A stretch of 64,000 nt of DNA from Anaerosomatales bacterium (GTDB lineage Bacteria; Actinomycetota; Coriobacteriia; Anaerosomatales; SLCP01). The stretch is from NCBI GenBank assembly GCA_029210645.1, contig JARGFT010000009.1:14169-78168 (forward strand), read 5' to 3'. This document shows positions 43,529 to 52,403 of this stretch, one piece after another. The notes beneath the pieces were generated by a model. That model was not told the origin of the DNA. It made no database searches and saw nothing but the letters and a program-made list of their open reading frames with translations. Position 1 is the stretch's first letter. Each line of letters begins with the position of its first letter. The translations under genes and the position numbers were made by a program.

Positions 43529-44842
43529 CTAGAACTCGCAGCCTTCAAGCCGGTCGAACACCACGCCGGCCCGGGTCAGGAACGCCCGCGGCTCGAAGAT
43601 GGCGTCGAGCTCCTCGGCACAGATCGGGAACTCCGGATCGGCATCGAGACGCTCGCGGAAGTCCGGCCCGCTGCGCGCGTTCTGGATGTCGTCCCAGATC
43701 TGCATCGCGTTGCGCTGCACGATGGCGTATGCGTCCTCGCGCATGATGCCGGCGCTCACGAGCGCAAGCAGTACCCGGCTCGAGTAGATAAGCCCGCGCG
43801 TGGCCTCGAGGTTGGCGAGCATACGCTGCGGGTAGAGGACGAGGCCGTCGAGGACCCACGCAAGCTTGCCGAGCAGGTAGTCCAGCGCGATCGTCGAGTC
43901 GGCGAGCACAACGCGCTCGGCGCTGCTGTGCGAGATGTCGCGCTCGTGCCAGAGTGCCACGTTGTCGAAGCCAACCTGCGCGTTCGCCTTGACCACACGC
44001 GCCAGACCGCACACGCGCTCCGCGGTGATGGGGTTGCGCTTATGCGGCATCGCCGAGGACCCCTTCTGGCCCGCGGCAAACGGCTCTTCGGCCTCAAGGG
44101 TGTCGGACTTCTGGAGCGCGCGCACCTCGGTCGCGATCTCCTCGGCAGTGGCTGCGACAGTGGCGAGCACCGCAAGCAACTGCGCGTGACGGTCGCGCGG
44201 GATGACCTGAGTAGAGAGCGGCTCGGGGGTCAGGCCGAGCTTCTCGCAGACGTACTCCTCAACAAACGGGTCGATGTTGGAGTAGCTCCCCACCGCGCCG
44301 CTGATCGCTCCGACGGCAACCACCTCGCGGGTGCGCTCGAGCCGGTCGAGCGCGCGCTTGCACGCCCACGCCCAGCGGGCGAACTTCATCCCCATCGTCA
44401 TCGGCTCGGCGTGGATACCGTGCGTGCGGCCAACGCACAGGGTGTCGCGCTCCTCCAGCGCCCGGCGCTTGCAGATCTCGCCGATCCGGCGCACGTCGGC
44501 GATGAGGATGTCTGTTGCCTGCGTCATCTGGTAGCACAGCGCCGTGTCGCCGAGGTCGCTGGAGGTCATGCCGTAGTGGACCCACTTGGAGGGCTCGCCG
44601 ATGTGCTCGGCCATATTGGTGAGGAACGCAATGACGTCGTGGTTGGTCTCGGCCTCGATCTCCTCGATGCGCTCGACCTCGAAGGCCGCTCGCTCGCGGA
44701 CGGCGACGGCGTCCTCGCGCGGCACGATGCCGAGCTCAGCCTGTGCCTCGGTGGCCAGGACCTCGATCTCCTTCCAGATCTCGAACTTGTTCTCGAGCTC
44801 CCAGATGCGGGCCATCTCGGGACGGGAGTAGCGCGGGATCAT
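43529..44842 (-). CDS. purB: Adenylosuccinate lyase
   Basis: The 437-residue enzyme cleaves SAICAR and adenylosuccinate, giving fumarate, in purine synthesis. Typical segments are YSRPEMARIWELENKFEIW, the signature GSSAMPHKRNPITAER, and VGRTHGIHAEP. It lies apart from the other pur genes and directly before the ArsS-type gene. Confidence 0.96.
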   Translation of the reverse strand: MIPRYSRPEMARIWELENKFEIWKEIEVLATEAQAELGIVPREDAVAVRERAAFEVERIEEIEAETNHDVIAFLTNMAEHIGEPSKWVHYGMTSSDLGDTALCYQMTQATDILIADVRRIGEICKRRALEERDTLCVGRTHGIHAEPMTMGMKFARWAWACKRALDRLERTREVVAVGAISGAVGSYSNIDPFVEEYVCEKLGLTPEPLSTQVIPRDRHAQLLAVLATVAATAEEIATEVRALQKSDTLEAEEPFAAGQKGSSAMPHKRNPITAERVCGLARVVKANAQVGFDNVALWHERDISHSSAERVVLADSTIALDYLLGKLAWVLDGLVLYPQRMLANLEATRGLIYSSRVLLALVSAGIMREDAYAIVQRNAMQIWDDIQNARSGPDFRERLDADPEFPICAEELDAIFEPRAFLTRAGVVFDRLEGCEF

Positions 44843-44913
44843 GCTGTCGTTCCTCTCCTCGGCGTGCGTCGCGTACAGGATACGCGATTGGACGGAACGG
44901 GCGGCTGCCGGTC

Positions 44914-45042
44914 TCAGCCCGAACCCGTAACGCTGCCTGACCGACCCCCGGCGTACAACGCAACCGCGGCCGTAAGCCCGACCAGCGTCCAGATGCCCCA
45001 GACGGGTATCTGTGCCGCACTCCCCTCGATGCCGCCGCTCAT
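44914..45042 (-). CDS. Small single-helix membrane protein
   Basis: A 42-residue frame starts at ATG 45042, four bases after the flavodoxin stop, and reads MSGGIEGSAAQIPVWGIWTL, then a hydrophobic helix and a Gly/Ser-rich end. No clear SD other than a purine run. Position directly behind the flavodoxin gene suggests co-expression; no family recognised. Confidence 0.45.
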   Translation of the reverse strand: MSGGIEGSAAQIPVWGIWTLVGLTAAVALYAGGRSGSVTGSG

Positions 45043-45046
45043 CGGC

Positions 45047-45736
45047 CTACACCTTCAGCTTGGGCGCGACACCGGCCGTCCACGCGTCGATCGCGTCCCA
45101 GTCGCGGTGGTCGCCCTGGGGCGCCTTCATCGCCTTGAGGACCGTCCGCTCGATCAAGCCGAAGTGCTTGGGCTCGAACCAGCCGCCGAACAGCCCGATG
45201 TCGACAGGCTCGATGCCCGACTCGGCAAGGATCGGGTCGGTGTACGCGCGGACCTCATCGGTCTTCTCCGGATCAGTGGCGATGGTCAGGCACACCGTGT
45301 AGAACGCCGTCGGCCTGTTCTGGAGGATCTCTGCGTTGGCCCTGACCCAGTCCTTAGCCGCCGAGTGCCACTGTCCCACCCGGATGCCGCTGCCCACAAC
45401 CACTCCGTCGTAGCCGGCAGGATCCGGCTTGTCCTCGGCCGGGAGCACGTCGACGCTCATACCGGTGCCGGCCAGTGCGGCGCCGATCCGCTCGGCCACG
45501 CCCGAAGTGCACCCGGATTTCGTGCCGTAGACAACGAGTACCTTGTTCATGCTGTCTCCCATCTTCACGCGCGGAAGTTCCTCCGTCTCGTCGGGGCCCC
45601 AGTTGGCGGCCAGATATCCGCCGCCGCCCGCCGCGATGGCCGCGCCGAACACTCCGCCGAGTATCACGAAACGCCGCCGCGTCATCTGGTTCGTTCCCGT
45701 GCTCTCACCGCTCACAACCGGTTCTTGTTCGCTCAT
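45047..45736 (-). CDS. Tat-exported flavodoxin-domain protein
   Basis: The 229-residue protein begins with a twin-arginine signal (TRRRFVILGG plus a hydrophobic stretch, about residues 18-45). The mature part is a flavodoxin fold of the HemG/Flavodoxin_5 type: VLVVYGTKSGCTSGVAERIG (FMN phosphate loop), YDGVVVGSGIRVGQWH and DIGLFGGWFEPKHFG. An FMN protein outside the membrane would need an exported electron donor. The ATG overlaps the TetR gene by four bases (ATGA). Confidence 0.85.
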   Translation of the reverse strand: MSEQEPVVSGESTGTNQMTRRRFVILGGVFGAAIAAGGGGYLAANWGPDETEELPRVKMGDSMNKVLVVYGTKSGCTSGVAERIGAALAGTGMSVDVLPAEDKPDPAGYDGVVVGSGIRVGQWHSAAKDWVRANAEILQNRPTAFYTVCLTIATDPEKTDEVRAYTDPILAESGIEPVDIGLFGGWFEPKHFGLIERTVLKAMKAPQGDHRDWDAIDAWTAGVAPKLKV

Positions 45737-46341
45737 CGGTCCTCTCCTCTCGGCGCAGCGCCAGACCAGTAGAGGTCGACAAGTTGCTCGACCGTCGTGT
45801 CCAACGCGGTGTCCTCAGGCACCTCTGCATTGCCCATCACCATGCGGTACATCACGTACGACGAGGTCAGCGCGAAGAACGCCTCGGCGAGCACGTGCGG
45901 CTCGATGTCGGAGCGCAGGCCACCGGCGTCCTGCCGCATCGCCATGTAGGCTGCGAGTGCTTCCATGTTGCGCTTCGGGCCATCGCCGAGAAGCTCCGCA
46001 ACCTCGGGAACCGTGCGTGCATCGAACGCGAGCCTGATGGCAGCTCCGCCATTCTCCACCGCGGAGGAGATCTCGGAGTGTGCGAGCCCGAGCAGCATCG
46101 CGCGGGTGTCCCCCGGATCGGGCTGTCTGCCTGCCGAGAATCCGGCTGCAGTCTCGGCGAAGCGCTCGCCCATGGCGCGCAGGATGCCGGCCTTGTTCTC
46201 GAAGCGGCGGAAGAGCGTGACCTCGTTGACGCCTGCCCGCTCGGCGATAGCACGGGTCGTGGTACCCGCATAGCCGCGCTCCGCGAAGAGCTCTCCGGCC
46301 GCTCGCAGGATCCGCTCGGTTGTGTCTGACACAGCGCTCAT
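45733..46341 (-). CDS. TetR-family repressor
   Basis: The 202-residue protein has the TetR helix-turn-helix RILRAAGELFAERGYAGTTT with RAIAERAGVNEVTLFRRFEN, and a divergent ligand domain. It overlaps the exported flavodoxin gene, which it probably controls together with itself through the palindrome at 46356-46385. Ligand unknown. Confidence 0.9.
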   Translation of the reverse strand: MSAVSDTTERILRAAGELFAERGYAGTTTRAIAERAGVNEVTLFRRFENKAGILRAMGERFAETAAGFSAGRQPDPGDTRAMLLGLAHSEISSAVENGGAAIRLAFDARTVPEVAELLGDGPKRNMEALAAYMAMRQDAGGLRSDIEPHVLAEAFFALTSSYVMYRMVMGNAEVPEDTALDTTVEQLVDLYWSGAAPRGEDR

Positions 46342-46355
46342 CGGTGATTCCCTTC

Positions 46356-46410
46356 AGAATGCGTGCAAGTGCTTGCTTGCATTCTAGCTAGACAACACGA
46401 TGAGTGTCAA
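46356..46410 (-). promoter_or_regulatory. Promoter and TetR operator of the tetR-flavodoxin operon
   Basis: On the minus strand, TTGACA (46405-46410) and TAGAAT (46381-46386) are 18 bases apart. The operator spans 46356-46385: arms beginning AGAATGC and ending GCATTCT, 14 bp each with two mismatches. It overlaps the -10 element and start point, as expected for autorepression. Confidence 0.7.
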
Positions 46411-46551
46411 GAGGATCCGGGGGTGAGGCTGCGCGGGCGGGAACGCGTCTCCCACGCATATCCGCATCCGCCTAGTGCGCATTATGCGTTTTAATGGCAT
46501 GAAGCCTGCTTACGCTGTACCTACGAACACCCCGGAACAGGAGGGTCCGCC

Positions 46552-46962
46552 ATGCGAACGACATGCCCCGTCAATCTGACCACGGTAGACGCGAATGCCG
46601 TCCGCGTCGTGGCACTGCTGGTCGTCGCCATTGCCGGTCTGTTCCTGCTGTCAGGCAACCCCTTGGTCATCCTCGCGCTTGCACCGGATTTCCTCGTCCG
46701 GGCGGCAGGACGCCCGCACCTGAGTCCCCTCGCTCGCCTGGCGGCCGCACTCGTGCGCCTCGCCCGCGTCGCGCCGCGGCCCACCGACTCCGCCTCTAAG
46801 CGATTCGCAGCCGGCATCGGGCTGGCCTTCGCTACGACGGCGGGCGTGCTCGCAGTTGCAGGCTTGACGATACCCGCGGCGGTGGTGGCGGGGATCCTGC
46901 TCGCGGGACGCTACCGCCTGTCGAGCGGTACGTACTCTCGCGGGTTCGAGAGGCTCTTGTAG
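46552..46962 (+). CDS. DUF4395 membrane protein
   Basis: The 136-residue protein starts with CPVNLTTVDANAVRVVALLV, typical of DUF4395, and has about four hydrophobic helices. Function unknown; relatives sometimes sit beside thioredoxin or rhodanese genes. SD CAGGAGGG precedes the ATG. It overlaps convergent citrate synthase by 52 bases. Confidence 0.8.
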   Translation: MRTTCPVNLTTVDANAVRVVALLVVAIAGLFLLSGNPLVILALAPDFLVRAAGRPHLSPLARLAAALVRLARVAPRPTDSASKRFAAGIGLAFATTAGVLAVAGLTIPAAVVAGILLAGRYRLSSGTYSRGFERLL

Positions 46963-48311
46963 GCCGGTCGGATAACGCGGCCCCCGCCCGTGATCTCCTC
47001 GAGATGGTGCGCGCTCCATCCGACGATGCGGGACACGGCGAACAGGGGCGTGTAGAGCGCCTCCGGGATGCCGAGCATCTGGTAGACGAAGCCCGAGTAG
47101 AAGTCGACGTTGGCGCTGACTCCCTTGTAGATCTTGCGTCTGCCCGAGATCACGGCCGGGGCAAGTACCTCGATCTTGGCGTGCAGGTTGAACTCGTCTT
47201 CCAACCCCTTCTCGGCGGCCAGGCGCTCCGCATACTCCCTCAGGATGAGCGTGCGGGGATCTGAGACGGAGTAGACCGGGTGCCCCATGCCGTAGACGAG
47301 ACCGGACCGGTCGAACGCCCCCTTGTTCAGAATGCGCAGCAGGTAGCTTGTGATCTCCTCATCGTCGCTCCAGTCCCTGATCTCGGACTTGAGCTCCTGG
47401 AACATCTTGACGACCTTGATGTTCGCCCCACCGTGACGCGGGCCTTTGAGCGAGCCGAGCGCGGCGGCGATGACCGAGTAGGTATCCGTCGCACTCGATG
47501 AGACCACCCGGGCGGTGAACGAGGAGTTGGTGCCCCCACCGTGCTCGGCGTGAAGCACGAGGGCCATGTCGAGCACGGCGGCCTCCAGCGGCGTGAACCG
47601 GTTGTCAGGCCGGAGCATGTGGAGGATGTTCTCGGCGGTCGAGAGCGAGGGATCCGGCCGGTGGATGAACAAACTCCCGGCCTTGAAGCGGTGAGCCGAT
47701 GCGTGGTACGCGTACACGGCAAGCAGCGGGAAGGTCGAGATCAGCCGCATGCTCTGCCGGAGCACCGCGGGGACCGACGTGTCGTCGGGATCCTCGTCCA
47801 GCACGTAGAGCGCGAGCACCCCACGGGCCATCGCGTTCATGATGTCGCGGCTCGGCATCGGCAGGATGACGTCGTTGACGAAGTGTCTCGGCACGGCGCG
47901 GCCTGACGCCAGACGCTCCCGGAAGAGTTCGAGCTCCGCCCGGTCCGGCAGTTCGCCGAAGAGCAGCAGGTAGCAGGTCTCTTCGAAGCCATGACGGTTC
48001 TCGGCAGCGAAACCGTCGATAAGCTCCCGGATCTCGATTCCCCGGTAGAGGAGCCGGCCGAACGTGGGGGCGGTCGTCCCGTCCTCTTGCTCCGTGTAGC
48101 CGACGACATCACCGATGCGGGTCAGGCCGGCGAGCACACCATGGCCCGTCAGATCACGAAGACCGCGCTTCACGTCGTACTCACCGAAGAGCGCCGGATC
48201 GATGGTTCCGCTCTCGCGCGCAAGACGGCTCCAGCGGTCCAGGGCGGAATCGGAAGAACCGGCCTCTTCACGCGCATGTGCGGCTGTATCGTCGACTCGT
48301 TCACTGCTCAT
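46911..48311 (-). CDS. Citrate synthase
   Basis: The 466-residue protein condenses acetyl-CoA and oxaloacetate. Catalytic histidines lie in VLHAEHGGGTNSSF and YGMGHPVYSVSDPR, the aspartate in SANVDFYSGFVY; LKGPRHGGANIKVVKM is also typical. It is longer at the N-terminus than the usual 430 residues. ATG 48311 follows AGGAAAGGA; upstream in-frame residues are not coding. A standalone gene in an anaerobe may feed glutamate synthesis. Confidence 0.93.
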   Translation of the reverse strand: MSSERVDDTAAHAREEAGSSDSALDRWSRLARESGTIDPALFGEYDVKRGLRDLTGHGVLAGLTRIGDVVGYTEQEDGTTAPTFGRLLYRGIEIRELIDGFAAENRHGFEETCYLLLFGELPDRAELELFRERLASGRAVPRHFVNDVILPMPSRDIMNAMARGVLALYVLDEDPDDTSVPAVLRQSMRLISTFPLLAVYAYHASAHRFKAGSLFIHRPDPSLSTAENILHMLRPDNRFTPLEAAVLDMALVLHAEHGGGTNSSFTARVVSSSATDTYSVIAAALGSLKGPRHGGANIKVVKMFQELKSEIRDWSDDEEITSYLLRILNKGAFDRSGLVYGMGHPVYSVSDPRTLILREYAERLAAEKGLEDEFNLHAKIEVLAPAVISGRRKIYKGVSANVDFYSGFVYQMLGIPEALYTPLFAVSRIVGWSAHHLEEITGGGRVIRPAYKSLSNPREYVPLDRR

Positions 48312-48456
48312 AGGGTTCGTCCTTTCCTGAGGCGGCATCGCCCGCAGATTCCGGGCACCTGCTCGCTCAACACTCACGGGACGGCGTAGCCGCCCGACTT
48401 GGAATCGTGATAGACCGCAGGCTCCAATCTTATCCTCACGGGAGACCGCGTGTTCG

Positions 48457-49809
48457 TCAGGATTCTACCGGACTCCGAGGAATCGTGATGATGGCAGCCA
48501 TCGCCGCGCGGGTGCCCTCGCCTATCTCGGCCAGGATCGTGCGAGCCGCCTCCGCGGCGTCACCCGGCGCATCATCCAGCGCCCGGCGTACCTTCGCGCG
48601 GCCCGCAGCGGTATCGAGGGCCGCCACCTGTCCGCTGGCGAACACCACCCGGTCTCCCGGAAGGAGAAGCATGTGCTGCTCTGCCGAGGCCTGTACACTC
48701 GCCGAGCCGAGTGCAGGGCGATCCGTCAGCCCCATCGTGAACCTACCGCCGTGCGATCGGAACGCGGAGAGCACCGCACCTGCGGCCGAGAAGCTCATCT
48801 GGATCGCAGCGCCGCCAAGCTCAACCTCGCTCGCAAGCACGGAGACCCGGGCGTCATCCGCGGAGCGCGCACGCAGTGCGTGACCGAGGTAGGTCAGCGC
48901 CTCGGCCGGGGGGACTCCCTGGGATGCGTAGGAGTGCACCGTCGCGATCGCCCGCTCGGCAACGCTCTGTGCCGCGCCGGAGCCGGCTGCAGCCGTCCCG
49001 ACGACGCATGCGACCGAGCGCCGGCCCGATGGCGCCAGGTCCCAGACCGGGGCTTCGTCCGAGGTAGGAGCGCGCGTCACGACCGAGACGGTCAGCGCTG
49101 CCGCCACTCCCTCGGCCGCGCCCTCTGAAAGCGGGACAACGATCCCGTCCGCGGTCACGCCGTAGAACGCCGACGTTTCGGTGGCAGGCTCGGCTGTGTC
49201 GGTCCCAGCGTCATCGACGTGAAGGGCCTTGAGATCCAGTCGGCTCAGCATAACCCCGAGAATCCCCGCCACCGACTCCAGAAGCCGGCGCTCGCGATCC
49301 TCCAGCGGGCGGGAGCCCGGCCACTCCACGGTGAGTACGCCCAGCGTCTCGCCCCAGGCGCGCACCGGCAGCACGCCGGTCGCATGCGCGGAGACGCTCG
49401 AGCGCCAGCGGCTCACACCGGTACCGGAAGCCGATGAGGCCGGACCGTGGCTGTCGACCACGAAGACCGGGGTGCCCTCGGACACAGCGGTCGCCACGTC
49501 GGCAAGCGTCTCGAGCGGGCGTGCGGACATGTCGCGGGCGAACGCAGCATGTGCCCCCACCGAGGCTACCGGCTCCAGTTGCAGCGTGCCCTCCCGCTCG
49601 AAGACGAGTGAGAGAGTCGCCCCGCTCAGGTCGAGGAGCGCAACGACCCGGTCGACGGCACGGGCAGGCAGCTCGTCGGAGAGGGGTCCCTCGGCGACGA
49701 GCTCCACGAGCGACTCGAGAACGTCGGCAGCGGTCGTGTCGCGCCACGAAACAGCGTCCGGAACGGACGCGCCCACATCGTTCTCGTCATGCGGACGTAC
49801 GACTTCCAC
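48457..49809 (-). CDS. GAF-domain protein with degenerate SpoIIE/PP2C-like domain
   Basis: A GAF domain (about residues 35-200) is followed by a region that aligns by pattern with SpoIIE phosphatases (VPPAEALTYLGHAL, FSAAGAVLSAFRSHGGRFTMGL, LLLPGDRVVFASG). The metal-binding aspartates seem lost: GDxxGHG reads CVVGTAAAGSG and TDG reads ASG. It is probably a non-catalytic regulator. GTG 49809 is a guess (450 residues); GTG 49776 is the alternative, and no SD decides. Confidence 0.65.
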   Translation of the reverse strand: MEVVRPHDENDVGASVPDAVSWRDTTAADVLESLVELVAEGPLSDELPARAVDRVVALLDLSGATLSLVFEREGTLQLEPVASVGAHAAFARDMSARPLETLADVATAVSEGTPVFVVDSHGPASSASGTGVSRWRSSVSAHATGVLPVRAWGETLGVLTVEWPGSRPLEDRERRLLESVAGILGVMLSRLDLKALHVDDAGTDTAEPATETSAFYGVTADGIVVPLSEGAAEGVAAALTVSVVTRAPTSDEAPVWDLAPSGRRSVACVVGTAAAGSGAAQSVAERAIATVHSYASQGVPPAEALTYLGHALRARSADDARVSVLASEVELGGAAIQMSFSAAGAVLSAFRSHGGRFTMGLTDRPALGSASVQASAEQHMLLLPGDRVVFASGQVAALDTAAGRAKVRRALDDAPGDAAEAARTILAEIGEGTRAAMAAIITIPRSPVES

Positions 49810-49966
49810 GGGCGTCCGATCTGCCGTCCAGAACCCTGGTGGACATCCATGATGAGTGTACCCGACGGGACCTCCGGCCACGTGCTCGCGGCGACTGGGC
49901 GTGCTGGCCGAGGCGCGCCGGGGTACACACTGTTGCAGCGGATGAAGCGCCAGGGAGGTGGGGGAA

Positions 49967-50257
49967 GTGGCCGGACAGGCGATTCGGGAACAGCAGGTCG
50001 GGGTGATCACGCACTACTGGACACACCTCGGTGTCGCGGGCGTGCATCTCACCGGGCCCCTCGAGGTCGGCGAGCGCATCCACGTCGTCGGCCACACGAG
50101 CGATTTCGAGCAGGATGTCGCCTCGATCCAGATCGAGCACGACAAGGTGGTGCGCGCCGAGGCAGGGGCGGACATCGGGCTCGAGGTCGTCGAGCACGCG
50201 CGGGAGCACGACAAGGTCTTCAAGCTCGTCGAGACGGGCGATGAACTGCTCGAGTGA
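49967..50257 (+). CDS. Small EF-Tu domain 2-like protein
   Basis: A 96-residue protein starting at GTG 49967 after GGAGG (49954-49958). The sequence VGVITHYWTHLGVAGVHLTG, GERIHVVGHTSDFEQDVASI and DIGLEVVEHAREHDKVFKL has the beta-barrel pattern of translation-factor domain 2. Such stand-alone barrels are found in archaea and anaerobes; function unknown. Confidence 0.78.
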   Translation: MAGQAIREQQVGVITHYWTHLGVAGVHLTGPLEVGERIHVVGHTSDFEQDVASIQIEHDKVVRAEAGADIGLEVVEHAREHDKVFKLVETGDELLE

Positions 50258-50284
50258 CCGCCGCTCGCGAGGTACCGGCCAGCA

Positions 50285-51052
50285 CTACCGACTGACGGGG
50301 ATGCCCCGCTCGGCCAGATACTCCTTGACCTCGCCGACGCTGAACGTGCGGAAGTGGAAGACCGAGGCCGCCAGCAGCGCGGATGCCTTGCCCTCTACGA
50401 CCCCCTCGTAGAAATGCTCGAGTGTCCCGGCGCCACCCGACGCGATCACGGGTAGGGAGACCGCCCCGGCAACCGCCCGGGTGAACGGAAGATCGTAGCC
50501 CGCGAGCGTACCGTCGCCGTCCATGCTCGTCGGCAAGATCTCGCCGGCTCCCAGTTCCTCGCAGCGGCGGGCCCACTCCACGCAGTCCAGGCCCGTCCCC
50601 CGCTGGCCACCGCTCACGACCACCTCGAACCCTGAAAGCATCTCCGGGTTGCGGCGCCCGTCGATGGCCACGATCACTCGGTTTGAGCCGTACGCCTCCG
50701 CCGCTTCGCGGACCAGCTCAGGGCGTGCTACCGCTGCGCTGTTAATCGAGACCTTGCTGACCCCGACACCGAAGAGGGCCTCGATGTCCGCGAGCTGGTT
50801 GATACCGCCCCCGACGGTCAACGGCGTGTCACCGAGCGCCTCAGCGACCACCCGTGCCCACTCAAGGCGGGTCTTGCGGCCCTCGACCGTGGCGGCGATG
50901 TCGAGCATGGCCACCTCGTCGGCCCCGGCCTCCCGATAGAACGCCGCGTTCTCGACCGGGTCCCCTGCGTCACGCAACTCCACGAAGTGGACGCCCTTGA
51001 CCACACGACCGTCCTTCATGTCGAGGCACGGGATGATCCTGACCGGCTCCAC
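50285..51052 (-). CDS. hisF: Imidazole glycerol phosphate synthase, cyclase subunit HisF
   Basis: The 255-residue TIM barrel makes IGP and AICAR with HisH. Catalytic aspartates lie in IIPCLDMKDGRVVKG and ILPTSMDGDGTLAGYD. GTG 51052 is chosen (SD GGAGGAGAGG; family length). No hisH or other his gene is adjacent. Confidence 0.95.
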   Translation of the reverse strand: MEPVRIIPCLDMKDGRVVKGVHFVELRDAGDPVENAAFYREAGADEVAMLDIAATVEGRKTRLEWARVVAEALGDTPLTVGGGINQLADIEALFGVGVSKVSINSAAVARPELVREAAEAYGSNRVIVAIDGRRNPEMLSGFEVVVSGGQRGTGLDCVEWARRCEELGAGEILPTSMDGDGTLAGYDLPFTRAVAGAVSLPVIASGGAGTLEHFYEGVVEGKASALLAASVFHFRTFSVGEVKEYLAERGIPVSR

Positions 51053-51173
51053 GGGCGACCCCTCTCCTCCGGGTGTTGTCTCGGCGCACGCTGAGGGCAT
51101 CTTATCCCACCGTCACGTGCCCGGGGCGTACGGGCAGGGCAGGGCGGGTACAAGTCGTGTGAAGGGAGTGTCC

Positions 51174-52367
51174 ATGAACGACGCGCTTGCGCTCGTGATC
51201 GGATACCTGCTCGGCGCGGTCCTGCCGGCGTACTTCATCGGCAGAGCGCGCGGGATCGACCTGCGAACGACCGGCGACGGGAACCCCGGCGCGACCAACG
51301 CTGTGCAGACGCTCGGACGGGGTCCGGGGTACCTGACCGCGGTCTACGACATGCTCAAAGGCCCGGTCGCGGTGGCCGTGGGATTCGCGCTCGGTGCCGG
51401 TGAGTGGGCGGCGTACGGCGCAGGCATCGCCGCGTTCCTCGGCCACCGCTTCCCCTTCTACCTCGGCTTTAAGGGTGGTCGCGGGTTCGCCACCGCGAGC
51501 GGACTGCTGATCTTCGGCATCGGATACGCAGCCGTACGCGGATTCCTACCACTCCTCGACGTCGTCCTCTTCCTCGGACTGTTCCTCGTGCTGTGGTGGG
51601 TCTTCGGGGGTCGCGCTGTTCCCGATACGGTGGTGCTGCCTCTCGCCGTCCTCGACCTCGTCGCGCGCCGAGTCCCGCTCGAGTTTCTCGTGCCGACGGG
51701 CATCGTGATCGCCTACGTGTGGATCTACAACATCACCAGGGTCAGGCGCGAGAAGCTCTTCCGGTTGCGTCCCGAGACCAGGGCGGCGCTCGGCGACGTC
51801 AGGGTCTTGATGCGCCCGGCGGCCCTCGCCTTTCCCGTGCTCTACCTCTTCCTACCACGCTCGTTCCTGCTCTCGCTCGTCGGTGCCGTCGCCCTCTTCT
51901 TCGTGAGCGTCGACATCTCGCGACTGCTCTGGCGACGTTTCAACCTGGCGCTCTTCCGTCGCATGGCGTTCTTCTACCGGCCGAACGAGGAGCACACGTT
52001 CACCTCCGCGTCCCTCTTCCTGCTCGGGACGCTGCTCACGATCCTGCTCTTCCCGAAGCCGGTGGCGACCACCGCCCTGATCTTCGTGACCTTCGGCGAC
52101 CTCTCCGCCAAGATCGCAGGGCTCGAACGGGGCCGCCACCGCCTGTTCACGCGGTCGGTCGAGGGATCCCTCACCTTCTTCGCCGTCTGCTTGGCAGCCG
52201 GCTTCGGCTGGTCGTTCCTGGTGCCGATCGCACCGTCGCAGTACATCCTCGGCGCGTTCGTGGGGGCGATCACCGAGGCGCTGCCACTCGATCTCAACGA
52301 CAACTTCACCGTGCCCCTGATGAGCGGGGCGGCGATGATGCTCCCGGCTCTCCTCGGCATCACGTGA
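51174..52367 (+). CDS. PlsY-type glycerol-3-phosphate acyltransferase fused to a CTP-transferase/polyprenol-kinase-like domain
   Basis: The 397-residue membrane protein has a PlsY half (about 1-190): GDGNPGATNAVQTLGRGPGY, GHRFPFYLGFKGGRGFATA, motifs of acyl-phosphate glycerol-3-phosphate acyltransferase. The second half (about 200-397) resembles phosphatidate cytidylyltransferase/dolichol kinase-like proteins: TFTSASLFLLGTLL, VTFGDLSAKIAG and GAITEALPLDLNDNFTVPL. Both steps belong to lipid synthesis, so the fusion may link phosphatidate making and use. GDGNPGATN replaces the usual GSGNIGATN. Confidence 0.82.
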   Translation: MNDALALVIGYLLGAVLPAYFIGRARGIDLRTTGDGNPGATNAVQTLGRGPGYLTAVYDMLKGPVAVAVGFALGAGEWAAYGAGIAAFLGHRFPFYLGFKGGRGFATASGLLIFGIGYAAVRGFLPLLDVVLFLGLFLVLWWVFGGRAVPDTVVLPLAVLDLVARRVPLEFLVPTGIVIAYVWIYNITRVRREKLFRLRPETRAALGDVRVLMRPAALAFPVLYLFLPRSFLLSLVGAVALFFVSVDISRLLWRRFNLALFRRMAFFYRPNEEHTFTSASLFLLGTLLTILLFPKPVATTALIFVTFGDLSAKIAGLERGRHRLFTRSVEGSLTFFAVCLAAGFGWSFLVPIAPSQYILGAFVGAITEALPLDLNDNFTVPLMSGAAMMLPALLGIT

Positions 52368-52403
52368 GCATCAAGGGCACGGTTGTTGCTTCCCGGAGGG
52401 CTT

